DNA of 64,000 bases from Rhodoferax sp. (GTDB taxonomy: Bacteria; Pseudomonadota; Gammaproteobacteria; Burkholderiales; Burkholderiaceae_C): assembly GCA_019449595.1 (NCBI GenBank), contig JAGRPL010000004.1:248001-312000 (forward strand). The letters run 5' to 3'. The position numbers and the translations under genes were made by a program. Below, piece after piece: positions 34,841 to 44,274 of the stretch; the stretch's first letter is position 1, and each line of letters begins with the position of its first letter. The notes under the pieces were generated by a model. It was not told the DNA's origin. It worked only from the letters and a program-made list of their open reading frames with translations, and did not search any database.

Positions 34841-35011
34841 TTACTTGAGCTTCATTTCCTTGTAGTCCACATGCTTGCGAGCTTTGGGATCAAATTTCTT
34901 GATCAGCATCTTCTCGGGCATGGTCTTCTTGTTCTTGCTGGTGGTGTAGAAGTGACCGGTGCCAGCAGTAGATTCCAGCTTGATTTTTTCGCGTCCGCCT
35001 TTGGTTGCCAT
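34841..35011 (-). CDS. rpmG: 50S ribosomal protein L33
   Basis: A 56-residue ribosomal protein: [19 protein letters not shown] at the start, the conserved YTTSKNK segment and the end [15 protein letters not shown]. The Cys-pair zinc motif is absent, so this is the zinc-independent form. It binds 23S rRNA near the E site. It follows rpmB by 11 bp in the usual rpmB-rpmG order. Confidence 0.97.
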   Translation of the reverse strand: MATKGGREKIKLESTAGTGHFYTTSKNKKTMPEKMLIKKFDPKARKHVDYKEMKLK

Positions 35012-35022
35012 GGTGCTGCTCC

Positions 35023-35256
35023 TTAAGCTTGGCCACGTGCGCGCAGGTCTGCGAGCACAGAATCAATACCGTTCTTGTCGATCAGACGCAGGGCTGCGCT
35101 GGAGACGCGCAGGCGAACCCAGCGGTTTTCTGTCTCGACCCAGAAACGGCGGTATTGCAGGTTCGGCAGGAACCGGCGCTTGGTTTTGTTGTTGGCGTGG
35201 GAAACATTGTTCCCGACCATGGGGCCTTTGCCCGTAACTTGACATACGCGTGCCAT
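35023..35256 (-). CDS. rpmB: 50S ribosomal protein L28
   Basis: A 77-residue ribosomal protein: [34 protein letters not shown], the classical L28 start, and the C-terminal [19 protein letters not shown] ribosome site precedes ATG 35256. It is the first gene of the rpmB-rpmG operon. The 291 bp between it and trxB hold its promoter region and a GC-rich repeat downstream of trxB. Confidence 0.97.
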   Translation of the reverse strand: MARVCQVTGKGPMVGNNVSHANNKTKRRFLPNLQYRRFWVETENRWVRLRVSSAALRLIDKNGIDSVLADLRARGQA

Positions 35257-35467
35257 GAGGACACTCCGATACTTCTTTAACGGCTATCACTGGCGACCAC
35301 AGGGCTGCTTTCGCAGGCCGTGCGGTCTCGCTCTAGCCTCACCTCGCCAATGAAAAGGGTGGCGGTAACCCCCCGCCAATTGCTCGGCGGTGTTTGTTAC
35401 TGGATCCAAGCCCTCACGGGCGGAATTCAGCAAAGCCTCGGATTATAGGCGAAAACTCCCCAAGAAG

Positions 35468-35547
35468 GCAATTGGCCACCGGGCCGCTCCAAGGCAAATG
35501 AGCCGCCTCGGGGGTAGCGACCCGCGCGGCGGCGCCGCGTGGGGGCT
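35468..35547 (-). repeat. GC-rich 3'-end repeat element, copy A (downstream of trxB)
   Basis: Read on the minus strand, it starts at the trxB stop with AAAGCCCCCACG and contains TTTGCCTTGGAGCGGCCC. The same start and the same TTTGCCTTGGRGCGGCCC block occur in copy B at 41072-41157. Role unknown; possibly a terminator or mRNA-stability element. Confidence 0.55.
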
Positions 35548-36564
<1,017 letters not shown>

Positions 36565-36658
36565 TCAGTGCGTGCCCATGCGGCGGTTTCTGAACTGCGC
36601 GACCCGGGCACAGACCCGATTGTAAGAAACGCCACATGATCTATATGGAAACCATGGC

Positions 36659-37333
36659 ATGGTAATGTTGAGCAACCTGGATTTGATCCGCAGGGTTCCC
36701 CTGTTCGCAACGCTGACGCCCAAGCAGGCCGAGTCCGTGGCCGATGCGGTCACCAAGCGGCGCTACAAGCGGGGCGAGAGCCTGGTGGAGCAGGGGAAGG
36801 TCTCACACGCCTTGCACATCATCCTGGCGGGCCGCGCCCGCGTGCTGATCACCGACCGCAAGGGCCGCGAGGTCATCCTGGCCACCCTGAAGGCCGGTGA
36901 CTACATCGGCGAGATGAGCCTGATCGACAACGATGCCCACTCGGCCTCGGCCGTGGCGGAAGTGCAGACCGACGTACTGTTGCTCGGTCGCGACGATTTC
37001 CTGCGCTGCCTGGGCGAGAGCACGGCCATGGCCCACGCCGTGATGCGCGGCCTGGTGCAGCGCCTGCGCAGTGCCGACCAGAAAATCGGTTCCCTGGCCC
37101 TGATGGGCGTCTATGGGCGCGTGGCCACCGTGCTGCTGGAGACCGCAGTGCCCACGGAGAACGGTGACCGCCTGATCCGCGACAAGATCTCGCGCCAGGA
37201 CCTGGCCAAGATGGTCGGCGCATCGCGCGAAATGGTCAGCCGGGTCATGAAGGACTTCGAGGAGGGTGGCTTCATCCAGACGCTCGACGGGGGCGTGGTG
37301 CGCGTGTGCGAGCGCCGCCGCACGCCGCGCTGA
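36659..37333 (+). CDS. Crp/Fnr family transcriptional regulator
   Basis: A 224-residue regulator with an N-terminal cyclic-nucleotide-binding fold (FATLTPKQAESVADAVTKRRYKRGESLVEQGK..., GDYIGEMSLIDNDAHSASAVA) and a C-terminal winged helix (ISRQDLAKMVGASREMVSRVMKDFEEGGFIQ) with the recognition helix SREMVSRVM. It lacks the N-terminal cysteine cluster of oxygen-sensing FNR, so it is not the probable reader of the FNR box near ubiU. The effector is unknown. ATG 36665 is an alternative start. It sits between divergent trxB and co-directional ftsK. Confidence 0.9.
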   Translation: MVMLSNLDLIRRVPLFATLTPKQAESVADAVTKRRYKRGESLVEQGKVSHALHIILAGRARVLITDRKGREVILATLKAGDYIGEMSLIDNDAHSASAVAEVQTDVLLLGRDDFLRCLGESTAMAHAVMRGLVQRLRSADQKIGSLALMGVYGRVATVLLETAVPTENGDRLIRDKISRQDLAKMVGASREMVSRVMKDFEEGGFIQTLDGGVVRVCERRRTPR

Positions 37334-37386
37334 GGATTCCCGCGCCGGCGCAGCTTGCGTTAAGCTAACCCGGACTGATTCGCTCC

Positions 37387-39717
37387 ATGACCTACTCCCT
37401 CCACCCCCTTCATTCCTCCTCGCCCGCGCCGCAGCGCGAGCCTACCGGCCTGGGGCGCTTTGCCAGCGAAATCACGCTGATTGCCGGCTTTGTGCTGCTG
37501 GCCTTGTGGCTGATTGCCCTTTTGACCTACTCGCCGCAGGACGCCGCCTGGTCCACCTCGGGCGTGGGCCTGCCGGTGCACAACCGGGCCGGGCGCCTGG
37601 GGGCCTGGATCGCCGATATCAGTTACTTCCTGCTGGGCTTTTCCGTCTGGTGGTGCGTGGCGGTCTGCGTACGCCTGTGGCTGGCCGTGCTGGCCGACCG
37701 GCTGCGGGGCGATGCCGCTGGCGTGACGGCGGCCGCGCCCGCTCCGGTGGTCGCGCACCGCGTGGTGTTCTGGGTCGGGCTGGTCTTGCTGCTGTGCGCC
37801 AGCACGGCCCTGGAATGGTCCCGGCTGTACAGCCTGGAGCCGCGCTTGCCGGACCACAGCGGCGGCGCTTTGGGCTATCTGGTGGGCCCCCTGGGGGTGA
37901 AGTGGCTGGGTTTTGCGGGCGCCGGTCTGGTGTCGATTGCGCTGGGCGTGATCGGGTCGGCGCTGGTCTTTGGTTTTTCCTGGATGCAAGTGGCCGAGCG
38001 CATCGGCGCCTGGATGGACGCCCAGGTGCAGTCGCGGCGCGAGAAGCGGGAATTGGCCCAGGACCGGGAGTTGGGCCAGCAGGCGGTGCGTGAGCGGGAA
38101 GAAATCCTGCTGGAAGAGCGCGAGGAGATCGAGGTGCACCACCCGCAGCCGGTCTATATCGAGCCGGTCATCATGGAGCTGCCGCCCAGCGACCGGGTGG
38201 CCAAGGAACGGCAGAAGCCGCTGTTTTCCGAGATGCCCGACAGCAAGCTGCCGCAGGTGAGCCTGCTCGACGGGGCGCAGCTGCGCCAGGAAACCGTGGC
38301 CCCCGAGACGCTGGAGATGACCAGCCGCATGATCGAGAAAAAGCTCAAGGACTTCGGCGTCGATGTGCGCGTGGTGCTGGCGCAGCCCGGCCCGGTCATC
38401 ACCCGCTACGAGATCGAGCCCGCCACCGGCGTCAAGGGCTCGCAGATCGTGGGCCTGGCCAAGGATCTGGCGCGGTCCCTGAGCCTGGTGTCCATCCGCG
38501 TGGTGGAGACCATTCCCGGCAAGAACTACATGGCGCTGGAGTTGCCCAACGCCAAGCGCCAGAGCATCAAGCTGTCCGAGATCCTGGGTTCGCAGGTCTA
38601 CAACGAGGCCAAGAGCCTGCTGACCATGGGCCTGGGCAAGGACATCGTGGGCAACCCCGTGGTGGCCGACCTGGCCAAGATGCCGCACGTGCTGGTGGCC
38701 GGTACCACCGGCTCGGGCAAGTCGGTCGGCATCAACGCCATGATCCTCTCGCTCCTGTACAAGGCCGAGGCCCGCGATGTGCGGCTGATGATGATCGACC
38801 CCAAGATGCTGGAAATGTCGATGTACGAGGGCATCCCCCATCTGCTGTGCCCCGTAGTGACCGACATGAAGCAGGCCGCCCACGGCCTGACCTGGTGTGT
38901 GGCCGAGATGGAGCGCCGCTACAAGGTGATGAGCAAGGTCGGCGTGCGCAACCTGGCGGGCTACAACCACAAGATCGACGAAGCCACGGCGCGTGGCGAA
39001 TTCCTCTACAACCCCTTCAGCCTCACCCCCGAGGCGCCGGAACCGCTGCAGCGCGAGCCGCACATTGTGGTCATCATCGACGAGCTGGCGGACCTGATGA
39101 TGGTCATTGGCAAGAAGATCGAGGAGCTGATCGCCCGGCTGGCGCAGAAGGCGCGCGCGGCGGGCATCCATCTGATTCTGGCCACCCAGCGCCCCAGCGT
39201 GGACGTGATCACCGGCCTGATCAAGGCCAACATTCCCACCCGCATTGCCTTCTCGGTCGGCTCCAAGATTGACAGCCGCACCATCCTCGACCAGATGGGC
39301 GCCGAGGCCCTGCTGGGCATGGGCGACATGCTTTACATGGCCAGCGGCACCGGCCTGCCCATCCGCGTGCACGGCGCCTTTGTCAGCGACGAGGAAGTGC
39401 AGCGCGTGGTGAGCTACCTCAAGAGCCAGGGCGAACCCAACTACATCGAGGGCGTGCTCGAAGGCGGCACGGTCGACGGTGACGGCGAGCCCGGCACGGA
39501 CGGCAGCGGCGGTGGCGAGAAAGACCCGCTGTACGACCAGGCCGTGGAAGTGGTGCTGAAGAACCGCAAGGCCAGCATCTCGCTGGTGCAGCGCCACCTC
39601 AAGATCGGCTACAACCGCGCCGCCCGCCTGGTGGAAGACATGGAGAAAGCCGGCCTGGTCAGCACCATGAGCAGCAGCGGCCAGCGTGACATCCTGGTGC
39701 CGGCGCGAACCGAATAG
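37387..39717 (+). CDS. ftsK: DNA translocase FtsK
   Basis: A 776-residue divisome-linked DNA pump. The N-terminus holds four membrane helices (for example [20 protein letters not shown]), followed by a fairly short charged linker. The motor domain has Walker A ([12 protein letters not shown]), Walker B ([14 protein letters not shown]), and the C-terminal gamma winged helix ([45 protein letters not shown]) that reads KOPS sequences. It moves chromosome ends during division and activates XerCD. It is followed by lolA at 56 bp. Confidence 0.96.
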   Translation: MTYSLHPLHSSSPAPQREPTGLGRFASEITLIAGFVLLALWLIALLTYSPQDAAWSTSGVGLPVHNRAGRLGAWIADISYFLLGFSVWWCVAVCVRLWLAVLADRLRGDAAGVTAAAPAPVVAHRVVFWVGLVLLLCASTALEWSRLYSLEPRLPDHSGGALGYLVGPLGVKWLGFAGAGLVSIALGVIGSALVFGFSWMQVAERIGAWMDAQVQSRREKRELAQDRELGQQAVREREEILLEEREEIEVHHPQPVYIEPVIMELPPSDRVAKERQKPLFSEMPDSKLPQVSLLDGAQLRQETVAPETLEMTSRMIEKKLKDFGVDVRVVLAQPGPVITRYEIEPATGVKGSQIVGLAKDLARSLSLVSIRVVETIPGKNYMALELPNAKRQSIKLSEILGSQVYNEAKSLLTMGLGKDIVGNPVVADLAKMPHVLVAGTTGSGKSVGINAMILSLLYKAEARDVRLMMIDPKMLEMSMYEGIPHLLCPVVTDMKQAAHGLTWCVAEMERRYKVMSKVGVRNLAGYNHKIDEATARGEFLYNPFSLTPEAPEPLQREPHIVVIIDELADLMMVIGKKIEELIARLAQKARAAGIHLILATQRPSVDVITGLIKANIPTRIAFSVGSKIDSRTILDQMGAEALLGMGDMLYMASGTGLPIRVHGAFVSDEEVQRVVSYLKSQGEPNYIEGVLEGGTVDGDGEPGTDGSGGGEKDPLYDQAVEVVLKNRKASISLVQRHLKIGYNRAARLVEDMEKAGLVSTMSSSGQRDILVPARTE

Positions 39718-39773
39718 CTTTTTGTGGGTCATACCACTTTTGCACAGCCCGTGTGCTCTGACCCCGACTGAAC

Positions 39774-40406
39774 ATGAATAAACTGTTTGCTACTCTTTTG
39801 ATAGCTGTCTGCGCAATGACTGCGAGGGCGGACGGCCTGGAAAGCCTTGAAAACTTCATCAAGACCGTGAAGACGGCGCACACCGACTTCACCCAGGTGG
39901 TCACCCTGCCGGCCAAGGAAGGGCAGGCCGCCCGCACCAAGACCTCCAGCGGTACCTTCGAGTTTGCGCGTCCCGGGCGCTTTCGCTTCGTCTACCAGAA
40001 GCCGTTCCCGCAGACCATCGTGGCCGACGGCCAGACCCTGTGGCTGTATGACGCCGACCTGAACCAGGTTACCGCCCGCAAGCAGGCGCAGGTGCTGGGC
40101 TCCACGCCGGCGGCGCTGATCGCTTCGGCCTCCGATGTGCGGGCTCTGCAGGCCGACTTTGTGCTGGCCGCCGCGCCCGACCGGGACGGTCTGGAGTGGG
40201 TGGTGGCCACGCCCAAGGCCAAGGACAGTTCGCTGCACAGCGTGCGCGTCGGTTTCCGCGCCGGTGCGCTGGTGATGCTCGACATCCTGGACAGCTTTGG
40301 CCAGCAGTCCAGCCTGCGCTTCAGCGGCTTCCAGGCGAATGCGCCGCTGGCCGCCAGCAGCTTCCAGTTCAAGCCCCCCGCGGGGGCTGACGTGATCCGG
40401 CAGTAG
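39774..40406 (+). CDS. lolA: Outer-membrane lipoprotein carrier LolA, signal peptide built from a dispersed repeat
   Basis: A 210-residue periplasmic chaperone that carries lipoproteins from LolCDE to LolB. The mature part starts about [22 protein letters not shown] and has the family motifs [13 protein letters not shown] and [13 protein letters not shown]. The signal peptide [19 protein letters not shown] is written largely by dispersed repeat copy 5 (39786-39824 encodes residues 5-17). The gene follows ftsK, as is usual in this group, and is followed at 5 bp by the DUF1345 gene. Confidence 0.93.
   Translation: MNKLFATLLIAVCAMTARADGLESLENFIKTVKTAHTDFTQVVTLPAKEGQAARTKTSSGTFEFARPGRFRFVYQKPFPQTIVADGQTLWLYDADLNQVTARKQAQVLGSTPAALIASASDVRALQADFVLAAAPDRDGLEWVVATPKAKDSSLHSVRVGFRAGALVMLDILDSFGQQSSLRFSGFQANAPLAASSFQFKPPAGADVIRQ
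39786..39830 (+). repeat. Dispersed palindromic repeat, copy 5 (signal-peptide codons of lolA)
   Basis: TTTGCTACTCTTTTGATAGC followed by TGTCTGCGCAATGACTGCG. It is in the forward orientation and read as [13 protein letters not shown]. Confidence 0.85.
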
Positions 40407-40411
40407 CCGCC

Positions 40412-41071
40412 ATGCGCCGCCACTTCTCCGAAACCACGGGGCACCAGCGGGTGGTGTACGCCGTGGTCGTGGGCGCGGCGGTGGCCCTGCTGCCGCTGCC
40501 CCTTGCCACGCAGTCGCATGCGCTGCTGGCCTGGTGTGCCGGCGCGATCACCTTCCTGGTGCTGGCCTGGTGGCTGGCCGTGGAGTTCGATGCCGCACGC
40601 ACCCGGGCGCGGGCCCAGGCGCAGGACCAGCCGGGGCTGCTGCTGTTCCTGCTGCTGCTGCTGTCGGCCTTTGCCAGCGCGGGGGCCATTGCCGTCATGC
40701 TGCAGCACGTCAAGGACCTGGCACTGGCGCAGCGGCTGGCGCACCTGGCGTTGTCCATGCTCGCGCTGGCAGCGTCCTGGCTGCTGATGCAGACCATCTT
40801 TGCCTTCCGCTACGCGCACCGCTACTACCAGTCAGAGCTGCATGGCCACCCGCAGGGCGCCGGACTGGAGTTCCCCGGCAAGCTGCCGCCCGACTATTTC
40901 GACTTTCTGTACTACGCGCACGTGGTGGGCATGACCTCGCAGGTGTCCGATGTAGTGGTCACCTCGCGCCCCATGCGCCGCCTCACCCTGCTGCACAGCG
41001 TGACCGCCTTTGCCTTCAACATGCTGGTGCTGGCGCTGAGCATCAACGTGATGGCCGGCGCCATTCAATAA
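40412..41071 (+). CDS. DUF1345 membrane protein
   Basis: A 219-residue inner-membrane protein with about five hydrophobic helices and the DUF1345 signature [52 protein letters not shown], including the conserved histidines. The family is of unknown function. The start ATG lies five bases after the lolA stop, so it is co-transcribed with lolA. The GC-rich 3'-end repeat copy B begins at its stop codon. Confidence 0.85.
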   Translation: MRRHFSETTGHQRVVYAVVVGAAVALLPLPLATQSHALLAWCAGAITFLVLAWWLAVEFDAARTRARAQAQDQPGLLLFLLLLLSAFASAGAIAVMLQHVKDLALAQRLAHLALSMLALAASWLLMQTIFAFRYAHRYYQSELHGHPQGAGLEFPGKLPPDYFDFLYYAHVVGMTSQVSDVVVTSRPMRRLTLLHSVTAFAFNMLVLALSINVMAGAIQ

Positions 41072-41157
41072 GACCCCCACGGTTGCCCACTGTGTGTGGC
41101 GCCCTGCCCCCCGCGGGGGCCGCGTTTTGCCTTGGGGCGGCCCTACGGCAAAACTCT
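41072..41157 (+). repeat. GC-rich 3'-end repeat element, copy B, with palindrome
   Basis: It begins just after the DUF1345 stop with GACCCCCACG, contains the perfect palindrome CCCCCGCGGGGG (41108-41119) and the block TTTGCCTTGGGGCGGCCC shared with copy A behind trxB. It may act as a weak terminator or mRNA end. Confidence 0.55.
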
Positions 41158-41161
41158 TGCG

Positions 41162-42070
41162 TTACTTGCGGCCCAGCGCAATCAGCCCGGTGGACAGCGT
41201 GGTTCCGGCCACGATGACCAGGCCGCAGCCCACCATCCACGGCGTCACCACTTCACCCAGGAACGCCACGCCGTAGAGCACGGCAAATACCGGAATGGCA
41301 AAGGTCACCGCCAGTGCACGCGCCGGCCCGGCCCGTTCGATGAGGCGGAAATACAGGATGTAGGCAACCCCCGAACACAGCACGCCCAGGGCGATGACGG
41401 CCAGCCAGGCGTCCAGCGACACCGCGTGGGCCGGCCAGTACCACCAGGTCAGCGGCAGCAGCCCCACGGCCGCGCCCAGCTGGCTGCCGGTGGCCGACAC
41501 CAGCGAGGGCATGCCGGCCATGTAGCGCTTGGTGAAGCTGGCCGAAATGCCGTAGCACAGCGTGGCCAGCAGGCAGGCCAGCACGGCCCAGCCCGTGGCG
41601 TTGCCGCTGGCATCGGGCTTGAAGCTGGCCTTGTCCCAGGCCAGCAGCGCAACGCCCAGGAAGCCGACGGCCAGGCCCAGGATGCGCGAACCGTTGGGCC
41701 GGTCCTTGAGCCACAGCCAGGCAATGACGGCGCCAAACAGGGGCACGGTGGCGTTCAGGATGGACGACAGGCCGGAGGTGATGGACTGCAGGGCGTAGGT
41801 GAAGCAGGCAAAAGGAATGGCCGAGTTCAGGATGCCGACGACGAAGGTGAGCTTCCAGTGCGCGCGCAGCGCCCGGCCCAGCCCCCGCGCCAGCAGGATG
41901 GGCAGCAGGAACAGCGCCGCAATGCCCACGCGCAGGCCGGCTGTCGGTAGGGCGCCGAGTTGCAGCGTGCCGATGCGCATGAACAGGAAGGACGCGCCCC
42001 AGATAGCCGCCAGCAGCACGAATTCCAGCACCCAGCCTTTGGAGTGGGTGGCTGCTACCGGCGCCGTCAC
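41162..42070 (-). CDS. EamA (DMT) family transporter
   Basis: A 302-residue membrane protein with ten helices in two EamA repeats (AAIWGASFLFMRIG near the start and VLCSGVAYILYFRLIERAGPARALAVTFAIPVFAVLYG in the second half). It is probably an exporter of small metabolites; substrate unknown. Its ATG overlaps the ogt stop as ATGA, placing it as the third gene of an alkA-ogt-eamA operon on the minus strand. Confidence 0.88.
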   Translation of the reverse strand: MTAPVAATHSKGWVLEFVLLAAIWGASFLFMRIGTLQLGALPTAGLRVGIAALFLLPILLARGLGRALRAHWKLTFVVGILNSAIPFACFTYALQSITSGLSSILNATVPLFGAVIAWLWLKDRPNGSRILGLAVGFLGVALLAWDKASFKPDASGNATGWAVLACLLATLCYGISASFTKRYMAGMPSLVSATGSQLGAAVGLLPLTWWYWPAHAVSLDAWLAVIALGVLCSGVAYILYFRLIERAGPARALAVTFAIPVFAVLYGVAFLGEVVTPWMVGCGLVIVAGTTLSTGLIALGRK

Positions 42071-42561
42071 AGCACACCTTCCAGCTGCAGCAGGGCAATC
42101 TTGCGATCCATGCCGCCCGAATAACCCGTCAGCGCGCCCTGGGCGCCCAGCACCCGGTGGCAGGGCACGAGGATGCTGATGGGGTTGCGCCCGATGGCGC
42201 CGCCCACGGCGCGCACGGCGCTGGGCTGGCCGATGTGCTGGCTGACGGCGCCATAGGTGCTGGTGGCACCCGGCCCGATGGCCAGCAGCGCCTGCCAGAC
42301 GCGTTGCTGGAACGCCGTGCCGCAGCCCAGGTCCAGCGGCACGTCAAAGGTCTGGCGCTCGCCGGCAAAGTACTGCTGCAGCTGTTCGGCCGTCTGGCGC
42401 AGCACCGGGTGGCTGGCGTCCACGGGCCACGACTGCCGGTCGGTTTCGTAGCGCTGGCCGTCAAAGCCGACCCACACGAGGGCGGTGTCGTTGGCTGCCA
42501 GCGTCATGGGGCCCCAGGGACTGGCCAGGGCGCAGCGTACAGGAATGGGTGTGAATTTCAT
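42067..42561 (-). CDS. ogt: Methylated-DNA-[protein]-cysteine S-methyltransferase
   Basis: A 164-residue suicide enzyme that removes methyl groups from O6-methylguanine in DNA. The active-site motif is ILVPCHRVLG with the acceptor Cys, the DNA-binding helix is the preceding GAVSQHIGQPSAVRAVGGAIGRNP region, and the C-terminus reads GALTGYSGGMDRKIALLQLEG. It lies 42 bp downstream of the Ada/AlkA-type gene, and a repeat copy occupies this gap. Together the two genes handle alkylated DNA. Confidence 0.92.
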   Translation of the reverse strand: MKFTPIPVRCALASPWGPMTLAANDTALVWVGFDGQRYETDRQSWPVDASHPVLRQTAEQLQQYFAGERQTFDVPLDLGCGTAFQQRVWQALLAIGPGATSTYGAVSQHIGQPSAVRAVGGAIGRNPISILVPCHRVLGAQGALTGYSGGMDRKIALLQLEGVL

Positions 42562-42582
42562 GGTTAAAACAGGCCGAAGCCC

Positions 42583-42620
42583 CCGTATGGATTGCGTGGA
42601 TAGCTATGCATTTGATAGTG
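42583..42620 (-). repeat. Dispersed palindromic repeat, copy 6 (between the alkA-type gene and ogt)
   Basis: On the minus strand it reads CACTATCAAATGCATAGC followed by TATCCACGCAATCCATACGG, a diverged copy of the same layout as copy 4. It supplies the stop codon of the alkA-type gene at 42604-42606. Confidence 0.65.
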
Positions 42621-44178
42621 AAATGGTGTCCGGCGGTGGCGCGGCCAGGCGGGCCCAGGCCCGCACCACGGCGTAGCTGCGCCACGGGCGCCAGCGTTGC
42701 GAGGCCTGCTCGGCCGCCTGCTGTGGTCGGGATGCGTCCTGCACGCCCAGGGCCTTGTGCAGGGCCACGTCGCCGGCAGGAAAGGCATCGGGCCAGCGCA
42801 GGGCCCGCATGGCAATGTAGTGGGCCGTCCAGGGGCCCACACCGGGCAGCGCCTGCAGCGCGGCCAGGGTGGCCGGCACATCGGCACCGGGGTGCAGGCT
42901 CAGCCGGCCCTCGGCCACGGCCTGGGCCAATGCCTGGATGGCGCGCTGGCGCTGGCGCACGATGCCCAGCTGCCCCAGGTCTTCACCCGATGCGGCGCCC
43001 AGCGCCTGCGGCGTGGGGAACAGACGCGTCACCGGGCCTGGGGCATCGGCCAGCGGCGTGCCGTAGCGTTCCACCAGCCGCGCGCCCAGCGTACGGGCGG
43101 CCCGCACCGTGATCTGCTGGCCCAGGATGGCCCGCACGCCCAGCTCAAAGCCGTCCAGGCAACCCGGCACGCGCAGGCCGGCTGTGCCGGGGAAGTCGCT
43201 CTCCAGCACGGCGGCGATGGCGCATGGGTCGGCGTCCAGGTCCAGCAGGGCCCGCAGCCGGGCCCGCACCAAGGGCAGCGCGCCGGCCAGGGAGGCGCTG
43301 ATGTGCAGGACCACCGTGCAGCGCTCCGGTTCAAACCGGGCCTGCACCCAGCCCTGGCGCGCTTGCCCGGTCCCATCCAGGGCCAGGGTGCGCGTGAGCG
43401 TCAGCCGGTCCCGGTCCACGGCTTCCAGGCCGTCGATCTGGCGGGTGGCAAAAAAGTCCAGCATCGCGGCCACGTCGTACGGGGGCCGGTAGGCAGCCTT
43501 GAGCACAATGGACCCGGTGGCTGGGGTGCTTTCGCCGCCGGGGTGGCTGGCCTGGCGCAGCTGGCGGGGCTGCAGCCGGTAGTGGCCGGCAAACGCCGCG
43601 TTGAAGCGGCGCACGCTGGCGTAGCCGCTCAGGGCGGCCACCTGGGTGATGGGCAACGGGGTATCGGTGAGCAGCTGCTTGGCAGTGAGCAGGCGCCGCG
43701 TCTGCAGGTACTGCAGGGGCGAGACGCCCCACTGGGCCTCGAAAATGCGCCGCACGTGGCGCGCGCTCACGCCCAGCCGCGCGGCCAGCGCGGCGATGCT
43801 GGGGGCACCCTCGCTCCAGCCCTCGGGGGTGTCGAGCAGGCAGGCCGCCTGGCGGGCCAGGATGGCCGAGGCGTCCTGCACGGACCAGGGCACGGTGGTG
43901 GTAGCCACGGCGGCCGCACCCGGTGCCAGCTCCGGGCGGCAGCGCAGGCAGGGCCGGAAACCGGCGGCTTCAGCCTGGGCCGCCAGGGCGAAAAACCGGC
44001 AGTTTTCCCGCTTGGGCGTGCGCACGCGGCAGACCGGGCGGCAGTAGATGCCGGTGGAGGTGACGCCGGTAAAGAACTGGCCGTCAAAGCGCGCATCCCG
44101 GGCCTTCAGGGCCAGGTAGCAGGCGTCGTCCCCAGAGGCGGGGGTGACAGGAGCGGGTGTGCTGCGCATGGTGGACAT
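42604..44178 (-). CDS. alkA: Ada/AlkA fusion: methylphosphotriester-binding HTH and DNA-3-methyladenine glycosylase II
   Basis: A 524-residue protein. The N-terminal Ada domain has the zinc cysteines CRPVC and PCLRCRPE (the first acting as methyl acceptor in Ada), followed by an AraC-type helix-turn-helix (ITQVAALSGYASVRRFNAAF), then the AlkA N-domain and the HhH-GPD glycosylase core (LPGVGPWTAHYIAMRALRWPDAFPAGD, with the catalytic Asp at the end). It can sense methylated phosphates and excise alkylated bases, so it probably regulates its own operon. ATG 44178 is chosen; ATG 44169 is possible, as TATTAT overlaps the first ATG. Divergent from the phosphomannomutase gene by 96 bp. Confidence 0.93.
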   Translation of the reverse strand: MSTMRSTPAPVTPASGDDACYLALKARDARFDGQFFTGVTSTGIYCRPVCRVRTPKRENCRFFALAAQAEAAGFRPCLRCRPELAPGAAAVATTTVPWSVQDASAILARQAACLLDTPEGWSEGAPSIAALAARLGVSARHVRRIFEAQWGVSPLQYLQTRRLLTAKQLLTDTPLPITQVAALSGYASVRRFNAAFAGHYRLQPRQLRQASHPGGESTPATGSIVLKAAYRPPYDVAAMLDFFATRQIDGLEAVDRDRLTLTRTLALDGTGQARQGWVQARFEPERCTVVLHISASLAGALPLVRARLRALLDLDADPCAIAAVLESDFPGTAGLRVPGCLDGFELGVRAILGQQITVRAARTLGARLVERYGTPLADAPGPVTRLFPTPQALGAASGEDLGQLGIVRQRQRAIQALAQAVAEGRLSLHPGADVPATLAALQALPGVGPWTAHYIAMRALRWPDAFPAGDVALHKALGVQDASRPQQAAEQASQRWRPWRSYAVVRAWARLAAPPPDTISLSNA

Positions 44179-44274
44179 AATACGCAGAACGTTCCGATAA
44201 AGTAGCCATTTCCGGACCTGTCGTCCCTGGCGTCCCCGCCTACAATGCCAGCCACACAGACTCACCCCCCCCCT

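Noticed and set aside
37360..39732. 790-codon open frame opposite ftsK
   Set aside because: The same artefact: its composition is His/Gln/Gly-rich and it has no recognisable domain, while the ftsK frame has all motifs.
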